DNA from: an uncultured Bacteroides sp. | Lineage (GTDB): Bacteria; Bacteroidota; Bacteroidia; Bacteroidales; Bacteroidaceae | Reading direction: 5' to 3' | Length of the DNA stretch: 43,627 bases | Assembly: GCA_900557355.1 (NCBI GenBank) | Contig: USSR01000003.1 | Location: 1 to 43,627 of the forward strand | Shown: positions 25,347 through 33,889 of the stretch, piece after piece | Layout: the number at the start of each line of letters is the position of its first letter | Position numbering within the stretch: the first letter of the stretch is position 1 | Notes under the pieces: model-generated | What the model saw: only the letters and a program-made list of their open reading frames with translations | Databases searched by the model: none | Told to the model about the DNA's origin: nothing | Program-made: the position numbers and the translations under genes

Positions 25347-28300
25347 TTAAAATTTTAGATTCAGCCCAACACTATAATTTCTCATTTGCGGATAAGAAGT
25401 ATTATCTCCATCATTTGCTTCCGGATCATATTCTTTAAATCCTGCGAAAGTCAATAAATTAGTTCCACTTACGTAAATACGGACCGAAGATATCCTGGCC
25501 TTCTTTGTCCAATTTACAGGGAGTGTATAACCAATCTGCATATTCTTCAAACGAAGATAGTTACCATTCTTCAGCCAAAAGGTAGACAGTCTATGATTTT
25601 GTTTCGAAGTAGAAGGAGATAAGCTCGGATAAGTGGCATTTTCTTTATTATCCGGCGTCCATCTTCCTAAATGATGTTTCATCACACTACCTGTATTCGT
25701 AAACTCCCAATATCCAAACCCATTTACGTATAAATCTGTAATTGCCGCTCCTTGAAAGAATAATTGCCAGTCAATCCCTTTCCATTCTCCTCCTAAAGTA
25801 AAACCATAGATAATCTCTGGCAAACGGGTTTTACCAATTGCAGTCACATCATAACTATCAATCTCTCCATCTCCATTAATATCCCTATATTTCAGATCAC
25901 CGAGCTTCAAGTTACTTGAAAAACGGGAAGGTAAGGCATCTATTTCTTCCTGCGTATTGTAAAAGCCATCCACAATCATACCAAATCGTTGATTCACTTT
26001 ACGTCCGATAGAAGATGTCCATGGATACGTTTGCGGTTCTTCACCCTTCTTTAAGATTTTGTTTCGGGCAAATGAAACGTTTCCTTTCACATAATATGAT
26101 ACGTCTCCTATTTTATCATTGAAAGAGGCATCCACTTCAAAACCAGAATTACGCACTTCACCTAAGTTCTGCGGTGGAAATCCTTTATTAGAATCAGTAG
26201 CTCCCAACATTCCATAAATAGTAGAAATAGCACGATCATAATCCAATATATTGATCCGCTTTTCCGTAAAGGCATCTACAGTCAAAGCTAACTTACTATC
26301 AAAGAGACGCATATCAATCCCGATATTCAATTTACGGGCACGTTCCCATGTCACATCTATATTTCCTTCTTTACCTTCATATATGCGATTCTCGGGATTA
26401 TTATCAATACCAAAAGAAGGACGATAGGAAGTAAGCATCGGATAAGTTTGTAAATAATAATACTTCTCAGAGCCAATCTTATCGTTACCAACTTCACCAT
26501 AAGCTCCACGAATCTTCATATAATTGAACACTTTGTTACTCTTACCCCAGAACTTTTCTTCTGAAACGACCCAGCCCAATGAGAAAGCTGGGAAAAAACC
26601 GTAACGCTTACCTTCCGCAAACTGTACAGAACCATTATATCCGGCATTAAATTCAGCTAAATATCTATTTTTATATCCATACGTTACGCGACCTACATAA
26701 TTGATATAACCTGTGGGAAGCACGGCATTATAATGTTGGTTCAATTGGTTGAATGCCAATAAACCAGTAACAGCATGTGCACCAAATTTACGTTCATAAT
26801 TTACAGCAAATTCTGTGGTTATATTCCGCCGATGAGGTCCTGCGGAAGTATCAATACGAACGGGAGTTTCATTACTGACTATTGCATATTGTCCATCTTT
26901 GGTGTATTCCCATAACTCCGGACGTTCTGTTATATCTCTCCTCGAGGCCATGGTAGAAACGAAACCAAACATGGCTCTTGCTGAAAGCCCTTTTGTTATA
27001 AAATCTAATTTTTGATTGAGTTTCACTACCGCTTCGAATACATTGCGTTTAGAATGATTATAGCCATACTTTGATAAAGCAGCATAAGGATTTACTACAT
27101 TAAGTTTCCCGCCATAAGTTCCGTTCGGATTCACATAATTCAAATAATTAGGCGGTAAGCGTACCATAGATTTATAAAGATCCGTCCCGGCATCATTATC
27201 ATGTCTTTCTTCCAGTCGTCCTGAAAGATCAACTCCAAAGACGGTGGTCTTCGTCACATTAAAATCCAAGTTGGTACGCATGCCATAGCGTTTAAAGTAT
27301 ACGTTAGAATCATAATTCTCATTATCGAAGGTATTAAAAATACCTTGTTCATTAAGATAATTGGCCGACACATAATATCTCACAAAAGGAGTACCGCCCC
27401 TCACTGTCAGATTGTATTGCTGTTTCATACTGGAATTTTTCAGCATATCTCCAATATAGTCATTATCAGGATGAGTATAAGGACTAGCCCCTGTACGGTA
27501 CATTTCAAGATCATAAGCATTGTATTCGGGTACTTCCCCCACATTCATCAACGCTTCGTTTTTCAATCGGGCATAATCATAAGAACCAAGTTTCTCAGGC
27601 AAACGAATGGGAGTATTCATAGTGAACGAAGTTCTAAAATCCACCACCGGTTTACTTGTTTCTCCACGTTTGGTTGTTATCAGGATAACTCCATTCGCAC
27701 CACGTACTCCAAATACAGCTGTAGCAGAAGCATCTTTTAAAACTGAGAAACTCTCAATATCTTCAGGATCTATCTGCGAATATTCCCGTTCAACACCATC
27801 CACTAATACTAATGGAGATGAAGTTCCTGAATTATAACTGGCAATACCCCGAATATATATAGAAGCATCATCCTCACCCGGACGTCCTCCCGGAGATCTG
27901 GAAATTACTCCGGCTATTCTACCACCAATTGCCTGAGTTAAATTAGTTGTTCCTGTCTTTTGAAGTTCTTTAGCATCTGCCGTGGAAATAGCCCCCACTA
28001 CGGAAGCTTTCTTCTGTGAGCCATAGCCTACTACAACAACTTCTTCCAAACTCACACCTGACTCCACCATTTTCACGTCCAGTTTTCTCTGTTTACCTAC
28101 TAAGACTTCCTGGTTTTCATAGCCTATAAAAGAGAATACCAAGACGCTCTTAGAACTTGAAACGGTAATTTTAAAACGACCGTTTATATCACTAATAGCA
28201 CCATTACCCCTGGTACCTTGCTCAACAATATTCACACCTGGCATCGCTTCATCATTCATATCAACAACCGTACCGGTAACCGTAAATGATTGAGCATATA

Positions 28301-28358
28301 GCGAATAGAATACTCCTTCCGCTATCACCACTATTAAGGTTAATAAAAATTTCTTCAT
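25347..28358 (-). CDS. SusC-like TonB-dependent transporter (operon B, second pair)
   Basis: A 1003-residue transporter with a signal peptide ending near LYAQ. A carboxypeptidase-regulatory-like domain (VTGTVVDMNDEAMPGVNIVEQG) is followed by a canonical SusC signature EEVVVVGYGSQKKASVVGAIS, then the plug (GRIAGVISRSPGGRPGEDDASIYIRG, LVLVDGVEREYSQIDPEDIESFSVLKDASATAVFG). The barrel ends with NYSVGLNLKF, with a terminal aromatic residue as expected for BAM-dependent insertion. It is 34 bp after the preceding SusD. This pair has normal TonB-box features, unlike the first pair of the operon. Confidence 0.95.
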   Translation of the reverse strand: MKKFLLTLIVVIAEGVFYSLYAQSFTVTGTVVDMNDEAMPGVNIVEQGTRGNGAISDINGRFKITVSSSKSVLVFSFIGYENQEVLVGKQRKLDVKMVESGVSLEEVVVVGYGSQKKASVVGAISTADAKELQKTGTTNLTQAIGGRIAGVISRSPGGRPGEDDASIYIRGIASYNSGTSSPLVLVDGVEREYSQIDPEDIESFSVLKDASATAVFGVRGANGVILITTKRGETSKPVVDFRTSFTMNTPIRLPEKLGSYDYARLKNEALMNVGEVPEYNAYDLEMYRTGASPYTHPDNDYIGDMLKNSSMKQQYNLTVRGGTPFVRYYVSANYLNEQGIFNTFDNENYDSNVYFKRYGMRTNLDFNVTKTTVFGVDLSGRLEERHDNDAGTDLYKSMVRLPPNYLNYVNPNGTYGGKLNVVNPYAALSKYGYNHSKRNVFEAVVKLNQKLDFITKGLSARAMFGFVSTMASRRDITERPELWEYTKDGQYAIVSNETPVRIDTSAGPHRRNITTEFAVNYERKFGAHAVTGLLAFNQLNQHYNAVLPTGYINYVGRVTYGYKNRYLAEFNAGYNGSVQFAEGKRYGFFPAFSLGWVVSEEKFWGKSNKVFNYMKIRGAYGEVGNDKIGSEKYYYLQTYPMLTSYRPSFGIDNNPENRIYEGKEGNIDVTWERARKLNIGIDMRLFDSKLALTVDAFTEKRINILDYDRAISTIYGMLGATDSNKGFPPQNLGEVRNSGFEVDASFNDKIGDVSYYVKGNVSFARNKILKKGEEPQTYPWTSSIGRKVNQRFGMIVDGFYNTQEEIDALPSRFSSNLKLGDLKYRDINGDGEIDSYDVTAIGKTRLPEIIYGFTLGGEWKGIDWQLFFQGAAITDLYVNGFGYWEFTNTGSVMKHHLGRWTPDNKENATYPSLSPSTSKQNHRLSTFWLKNGNYLRLKNMQIGYTLPVNWTKKARISSVRIYVSGTNLLTFAGFKEYDPEANDGDNTSYPQMRNYSVGLNLKF

Positions 28359-28392
28359 GAATTAGTTTTTCATTTGATTTTACAATACTAAG

Positions 28393-30120
28393 TTACCAAC
28401 CTGGATTGGGAGTTAAAGCCGCATTTTTATTTAATTCACTTTGAGGAATCGGATAATAATAGCACCGTTCCGGAAACACGCGGTCTTCCACTTCTATCGG
28501 AGCACTATAGATAAACTCTCCCGTGCTCTCATCTTTAGTGATTTGTACCCCATGTACAGGACGATTCAATACAATCTCCGCTTCCCTCCAACGTCGTAAG
28601 TCAAAATAACGTACGTTTTCAAAAGCAAGTTCGACCGTTCTCTCCCGATGGATAATTTCACGCATTTCTTTTTTAGTCTTATCTGCGACAGGAGGTAAAC
28701 CAGCCCTATTACGAACCTGATTAACACAAGTATATATCATAGCATCATCAACAATATCATCATCTGAGGTTCCATAATATTCATTGGCAGCTTCGGCATA
28801 AGTCAGCAAAATCTCTGCATAACGTAATAAAGGAAAATCATGAAATGTGTTTTTCTCAACGCCAGAAATACGAACCTCCGGATCCAGATGTTTTCGTAAA
28901 GTATAACCGGTGATACACCCTTTTGCTGTAGAATTTAAAGCCGTATAATCTTTTCCACCAACAAATGTTTCCACCTCCCTATCCCACCAGTAACTGCCGT
29001 TATAAAGAACCGATGCTTTGAAACGTTCACATCTATTCTCCCATGGCTTTTGTGGATCATATTCCGGATCCTCCTTGGGTAATTTGCCATTCTTGAGTTC
29101 GAACATATCAATAAATTCCTGTGTCAAACTCGTATTACCGGTAGCCCCTGAATATCCTGCCGGACCATTGCGTTTCTCTACATTATTAGTCATACCTTGC
29201 ATTCTGGCAATAAGAAACTCATGATTACCTTCACGAGTGAAAAAGAGACGTTCGTAAGAAGGAAATAATTCATAGGCAGGAGCGCCATTGGGCATTCTTA
29301 AATTAATTACATCAAGCGCCGCCTTTGCTGCACGCTCCCAACGACGATCATCAGGAGATGCATAACGTTGGATTTCTGTTGTTCCTGCTATCGGATTCTC
29401 ATTAAATAAGGGGCTGGCAGCATATAATAGGACCTTGGCCTTCAAGCCTAAAGCAGCTCCTTTTGTCAAACGCCCATAATCATTATCCGGGTAACGCAAA
29501 GGAAGACCACCCGCAGCCTCTTCACACAAACGAACTATATATTCTACACATTCATCGAATGTATTACGCGGCAACTCAATATTGCCACCTTCAAAGAGAT
29601 CATCCATAATAGTAATCCCCCCATAGCGCTTCAACATTTCATAATGTAACAATGCTTTATGCAATTTAGCTTCGCCAACATATTGCGCCATTTTTGCCTG
29701 CGATAATTGCTCACAATAATGAATATACCCTAATACAACATTCGTTTTACGCATATATTGATAAACTTGTGCCCACCGGCTGTCAGTATTTCCACCTGAA
29801 CCGGAATGAAATGTAGCCCCAGTGAAGCTATTAATTGCCGTATTTGTGCCACGTGGAGAAAGTACTCCCAAATCAGTCACACAGTCAAAAAAACTATTTT
29901 GATTAGCGGCTCCTCCTCCAAAGCTATTATATCCACCTATCCCGGTATTAAGACCTACATACAGTTCGTTCACAAACATCTCTACCTTCAAACTATCTTT
30001 AAAGGCTATTTCGGGCGGCATTCTCTCCAAAGGAACCTCATTCATCGCATCATAACAAGAAGACAATAATGTCAACCCCGTAAATAATATAATTATCTGT
30101 TTTTTCATATCCATATCCAT
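28393..30120 (-). CDS. SusD-like surface glycan-binding lipoprotein (operon B, first pair)
   Basis: A 575-residue SusD/RagB lipoprotein with lipobox LLSSC (C22). The start ATG at 30120 shares one base with the stop of the upstream SusC gene (TAATG), so the first of three in-frame ATGs is favoured by coupling; those at 30114 and 30108 are alternatives. Features include KLHKALLHYEMLKRYGGITIMDD, LGLKAKVLLYAASPLFNE, YAEILLTYAEAANEYYG and RTVELAFENVRYFDLRRW. It is related to the neighbouring SusD of the second pair, with similar length and shared C-terminal IPQSE[IL]NKN motif, consistent with an old tandem duplication of the SusC/D unit. Confidence 0.95.
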   Translation of the reverse strand: MDMDMKKQIIILFTGLTLLSSCYDAMNEVPLERMPPEIAFKDSLKVEMFVNELYVGLNTGIGGYNSFGGGAANQNSFFDCVTDLGVLSPRGTNTAINSFTGATFHSGSGGNTDSRWAQVYQYMRKTNVVLGYIHYCEQLSQAKMAQYVGEAKLHKALLHYEMLKRYGGITIMDDLFEGGNIELPRNTFDECVEYIVRLCEEAAGGLPLRYPDNDYGRLTKGAALGLKAKVLLYAASPLFNENPIAGTTEIQRYASPDDRRWERAAKAALDVINLRMPNGAPAYELFPSYERLFFTREGNHEFLIARMQGMTNNVEKRNGPAGYSGATGNTSLTQEFIDMFELKNGKLPKEDPEYDPQKPWENRCERFKASVLYNGSYWWDREVETFVGGKDYTALNSTAKGCITGYTLRKHLDPEVRISGVEKNTFHDFPLLRYAEILLTYAEAANEYYGTSDDDIVDDAMIYTCVNQVRNRAGLPPVADKTKKEMREIIHRERTVELAFENVRYFDLRRWREAEIVLNRPVHGVQITKDESTGEFIYSAPIEVEDRVFPERCYYYPIPQSELNKNAALTPNPGW

Positions 30121-33100
30121 TAAAATTGAAGACTCAAACCAAAGCTAGACACCTTTTGTACAGGATAGTTACAAACTCCGGGCTGACTTTCCGGATCAAT
30201 AACACGCATATTATGCCAAGTCAGAAGATTATATCCAGTATAGAAAATACGTGCTTTCGAAATTTTAGCTTTCCGAGTCCAACGTTGAGGAAGTGTGTAT
30301 CCTATTTCTAATGTTTTTAACCGTAAAAAATTACCATTGTCCTGCCAAAAGTCCGAATCCAGACGATTATGCGTACCACCCAATAAAGACAAACGAGGAT
30401 ATTTAGCCGTGCGCCAAGTAGAAGGATCTTGTGGATTATAGCGATTGTCCCAATGATACTTTTGTACACTACCACCACCCCATTCATTCCCATTACCAGC
30501 TTCATTCTTAAAAGCCATAATATTGAGGTCTGCGTATGTATAATCCCGATTAGCTACACCGGTAAAGAGTGCCTTTACATCAAACCCTTTATAGGCAGCA
30601 CCTACAAAAAATCCATAACTCCACTCCGCCAGATTTGAATCACCAATTTTACGTTGATCCTGTTCAGTTATTACCCCATCGCCATTCAAGTCACGATATT
30701 TGATATCACCTGCATAAGCAGCTCCGGAATCAGTTTTAGGACTGTTCAAACGATCTTGTTCGTCGATATACAATCCGTCGGATACATAACCGAATAAATC
30801 ATTAATAGATTTTCCTACACGTTTCTGATAATCGTACGGATAAGGTTGCTCATCATTAAAAATAATAGTATTGTCGATAAAACTAAAATTACCACCTACT
30901 GTCCAATAAAAATCGCCTCTTTTATCAGTAAAAGCAACACGGGCTTCATAACCCTTATTTTCAGACTTTCCAATATTCTCGAGCGGACCTCCAAAGCCAT
31001 AGCCGGAAAGAGTGGAAACAGTATATCGAGTAGTCAAAATCTGTGATGTTTTCTCTTTAAAATAATTAAATCCTAAACTGATCCGATCCTTCCATAAGCG
31101 AATATCAGTACCAACGTTTAGCTTTAATGATTCTTCCCAAGTAACATGAGGGTTAAATACACTACCTTCTCCCCAGCCACCGACATTGGTACCATTTACA
31201 CCAAAATGATATCGACTACTCCCCGTTTTAGCCAATGTAGGGAGATAGTAGAAATAAGGAATCCCATCATCTGTTCCTGTCAAACCATACGAACCATAAA
31301 ACTTGATAAAACTCAGCAACTTGTTTCCAATCGTTCTCTTTATAAAGGGCTCTTCTGACAGAATCCATCCCAATGAAACCGCAGGAAAGAATCCATAGCG
31401 TTTCTCTTTAGGCAATTGCTCAGTACCCTGATATCCAAAAGAGAACTCAGCTAAATAACGGGAATCAAACGCGTATGACGCACGTCCGAACAAACCTTGA
31501 TGATAGTTAGCCATTTGCTGCGTATCCGTTGTCTGCTGATTACGATTGAACGTTAAGACTGCTGATACATCATGTTTTGTGCCTAATAAGCGTTCATAAT
31601 TCAGCCCCGCCTCAACATCAAAGATACGTACCTTGCTATCACCAAAAGAATTGGAATTGGCTTGTTTACCCGGCTCTCCCCATGTAGTGAATGTATCTTC
31701 ACCTGTTGCATTTTTACCAGTATATTCATACACCATATATTCCTTACTACGATTAATAGTATTATCAAAACGAGCATCAAAAGCTAATGAAGCATATACA
31801 CTCAAGCCTTTTGTGATAAAATCCAACTTTTGGTTAGCTTTCATCGAAGCTTCCATCGTGCTGTGTATATATTTAGAATATCCGCTGTGATTCAATATGC
31901 CATAAGGATTTTTACGATATGCATTGGTTCCTGCCACTTTGTCCGATCCATAATTCAATGGAAATATATTAGCAGGAAGTGAGTATAACGTTTTAAATAA
32001 TCCCTCCGCACTCATAGAACCACCCGGATTATTCCTCAACTGCTGTCTTCCGAAGAGATCGACCGACAATAATAAATCCTTTGTCAATGAAACATCTACG
32101 TTAGAACGAATCGAGTATACCTGAAAATTAGCATTCGTATTGTAAGTATTCAAATCATCCGTTTTGTAAAGTCCATCATTATTTTGATATGAGAAGTTCA
32201 CGAAGTATTTAGCTTTAGAACTTCCTCCTTGAATACTTAAGTTATAACGCTGTGCGATAGTTTGTTTTTTCAAGATTTCATCTATCCAATTGACATTCGG
32301 ATGCGTATAAGGGGATTCACCACTTAAATATAAATCTAAATCTTCCTGCTTATATACAGGCTCTTCTCCTGGATTATCATTCATGAATGCCTCATTATAT
32401 AACTTTGCATAGTGAAATGCATCCAGATATTCCGGCCTTTGTGTAGGTTTTGAAATACTCAGTTGGGCATTGAAACGAATCACAGGCTTTCCTTCTTTAC
32501 CTCTGCGAGTAGTTGCCATAAATGCACCGTTAGCCCCTCTTAACCCCAATATAGATAAAGAACCTGCATCTTTATAAACAGATATGGATTCTATTTCATG
32601 GGGATCTAGTAGAGAGAACGAACGAGGACGTCCGTCTACATAGGCTACCGGAGAGCCACTGCGCCATGAACGCTGCCCACGCACATACAGACTGGCATTA
32701 TCCGCGCCCGGCAAACCGGTAGTCTGTATACTTTGAACACCCATCATCAAACCGGCAATTGCTGCATTTTGAAACATGACCGGAACATTCTCAATCTGTT
32801 CTCCGCTTACCGTTTCCACAGCCGTTATTAACCTTGACTGCTTCTGCGAACCATACATTAAATGGATGGTCTTATCCTCATGCTTCTCCACAGCTTTAAG
32901 AAGGGTCAAACGGAAATTTCTGTTTTTACCCACTTGTACCGTAGCCTTTTCATATTCATTTAATGTAAATATAAGGCTTGATTCTTCATTTGGTACAGCA
33001 ATCGTAAACCTCCCCTCCTTATCCGTCAAAACAAATCCCAAGGTTTCTTTCACATCTACAAGCACATCCGGTAGTGCTTCTCCTTTAGGGTTTACCACCT

Positions 33101-33245
33101 TTCCTCGGACAACGATTTGCTTTTTACTTTGGGCAAACCCATCCAAGAAATAAAAGTTGTAAGTACAAAAAACAGCAAAACAAAGCAGTTTTAAAAAAAC
33201 AGTTCGTTTCGATAATAAGTGAAACTTAATACAGTTTTTCATCAT
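30120..33245 (-). CDS. SusC-like transporter with unusual TonB-box region (operon B, first pair)
   Basis: A 1041-residue SusC/RagA protein. The signal region is long (MMKNCIKFHLL to FAQSKKQ, about 40 residues). The regulatory-like domain (VVRGKVVNPKGEALPDVLVDVKE) is followed not by the usual VVVGYG signature but by DKTIHLMYGSQKQSRLITAVETVSG. The plug (GADNASLYVRGQRSW, VAYVDGRPRSFSLLDPHEIESISVYKDAGSLSILG) and barrel (ending SSFGLSLQF) are intact. It lies 13 bp after DUF1735 and overlaps the SusD start. The altered TonB-box segment may reflect a different TonB partner or weaker energisation. This type of SusC is known from tandem-pair PULs. Confidence 0.94.
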   Translation of the reverse strand: MMKNCIKFHLLSKRTVFLKLLCFAVFCTYNFYFLDGFAQSKKQIVVRGKVVNPKGEALPDVLVDVKETLGFVLTDKEGRFTIAVPNEESSLIFTLNEYEKATVQVGKNRNFRLTLLKAVEKHEDKTIHLMYGSQKQSRLITAVETVSGEQIENVPVMFQNAAIAGLMMGVQSIQTTGLPGADNASLYVRGQRSWRSGSPVAYVDGRPRSFSLLDPHEIESISVYKDAGSLSILGLRGANGAFMATTRRGKEGKPVIRFNAQLSISKPTQRPEYLDAFHYAKLYNEAFMNDNPGEEPVYKQEDLDLYLSGESPYTHPNVNWIDEILKKQTIAQRYNLSIQGGSSKAKYFVNFSYQNNDGLYKTDDLNTYNTNANFQVYSIRSNVDVSLTKDLLLSVDLFGRQQLRNNPGGSMSAEGLFKTLYSLPANIFPLNYGSDKVAGTNAYRKNPYGILNHSGYSKYIHSTMEASMKANQKLDFITKGLSVYASLAFDARFDNTINRSKEYMVYEYTGKNATGEDTFTTWGEPGKQANSNSFGDSKVRIFDVEAGLNYERLLGTKHDVSAVLTFNRNQQTTDTQQMANYHQGLFGRASYAFDSRYLAEFSFGYQGTEQLPKEKRYGFFPAVSLGWILSEEPFIKRTIGNKLLSFIKFYGSYGLTGTDDGIPYFYYLPTLAKTGSSRYHFGVNGTNVGGWGEGSVFNPHVTWEESLKLNVGTDIRLWKDRISLGFNYFKEKTSQILTTRYTVSTLSGYGFGGPLENIGKSENKGYEARVAFTDKRGDFYWTVGGNFSFIDNTIIFNDEQPYPYDYQKRVGKSINDLFGYVSDGLYIDEQDRLNSPKTDSGAAYAGDIKYRDLNGDGVITEQDQRKIGDSNLAEWSYGFFVGAAYKGFDVKALFTGVANRDYTYADLNIMAFKNEAGNGNEWGGGSVQKYHWDNRYNPQDPSTWRTAKYPRLSLLGGTHNRLDSDFWQDNGNFLRLKTLEIGYTLPQRWTRKAKISKARIFYTGYNLLTWHNMRVIDPESQPGVCNYPVQKVSSFGLSLQF

Positions 33246-33258
33246 CTATAAGGCTAAA

Positions 33259-33756
33259 TTATTGTTTCTTGATTCCAAAAAAAAGATAGCTATGCTGTGG
33301 AGCCAGCTCATAATGAGAGGTAGAATTTATACATAAAGGTAATACATATCGTTTTGCCGGGTCCAACTCAGTAGTACGAAATATGACTTGCAAATCCCCT
33401 CTGTTAGTATTCTTTTTAATCACCGTAACCATATCTGACGGAATAATTTCATAACTACTCTCCGGAAGAACTTCATAGTTTGCAAAAGAAGGGTCTTTTA
33501 CCTGAAGCTTTTGCAAAGAATCTGTAGCTAACCCGATAGAAACTTTCACATCCTGAGGAACAGGAATACTTCCTCCGCAATACGTACCGATTATGAATGT
33601 TGTGTCTTTTTCATAATCAAAATTTGCAATAAAGAAATCACTTTTCTCCGCCCATGTGGCTAGTGGAAAATAGATCTTTGCATATTGCATCTGTTCATCA
33701 TCTTTGCAACTGATAAATAACAACACACACAGTAGCATAATTAAATTATTTTTCAT
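33259..33756 (-). CDS. DUF1735 (BT_3987-like N-terminal domain) lipoprotein
   Basis: A 165-residue lipoprotein with lipobox LLFISC (C17). The body matches the DUF1735 pattern of Bacteroides PUL lipoproteins: a strand-rich IYFPLATWAEKSDFFI opening, VKVSIGLATDSLQKL, EVLPESSYEIIPSDMVTVIKKNTNRGDLQVIF, and a final RYVLPLCINSTSHYELAPQHSYLFFGIKK. The domain is found alone or fused to other domains; here it stands alone. It is the first gene behind promoter B, with a leader of about 41 bases, and precedes two SusC/D pairs. A surface glycan-binding or complex-assembly role is likely but not shown by the sequence. Confidence 0.85.
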   Translation of the reverse strand: MKNNLIMLLCVLLFISCKDDEQMQYAKIYFPLATWAEKSDFFIANFDYEKDTTFIIGTYCGGSIPVPQDVKVSIGLATDSLQKLQVKDPSFANYEVLPESSYEIIPSDMVTVIKKNTNRGDLQVIFRTTELDPAKRYVLPLCINSTSHYELAPQHSYLFFGIKKQ

Positions 33757-33803
33757 AATACAAGCTAACTAATTATAATTAATAATAGAATATTTGGTTA
33801 AAA

Positions 33804-33869
33804 CAAAAGTACGTTATTTGATTGATTGTAAATGAAATAAACATCCCATTAAATAGAAAATGCGTCTCA
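33804..33869 (-). promoter_or_regulatory. Promoter B with 21-bp-spaced direct repeats
   Basis: Half-sites CATCCCA (33842-33848) and CGTCTCA (33863-33869) start 21 bp apart. The -7 box CAAAAGTA at 33804-33811 reads TACTTTTG on the coding strand, and the nearer half-site begins exactly 38 bp from its start. Flanking bases (ATAAACATCCCA, AAATAGAA) also match promoter A. No -33 TTTG is seen. It should drive the long DUF1735-to-sulfatase operon from a start near 33797. Confidence 0.75.
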
Positions 33870-33889
33870 AATAATATAGTTGATATATA

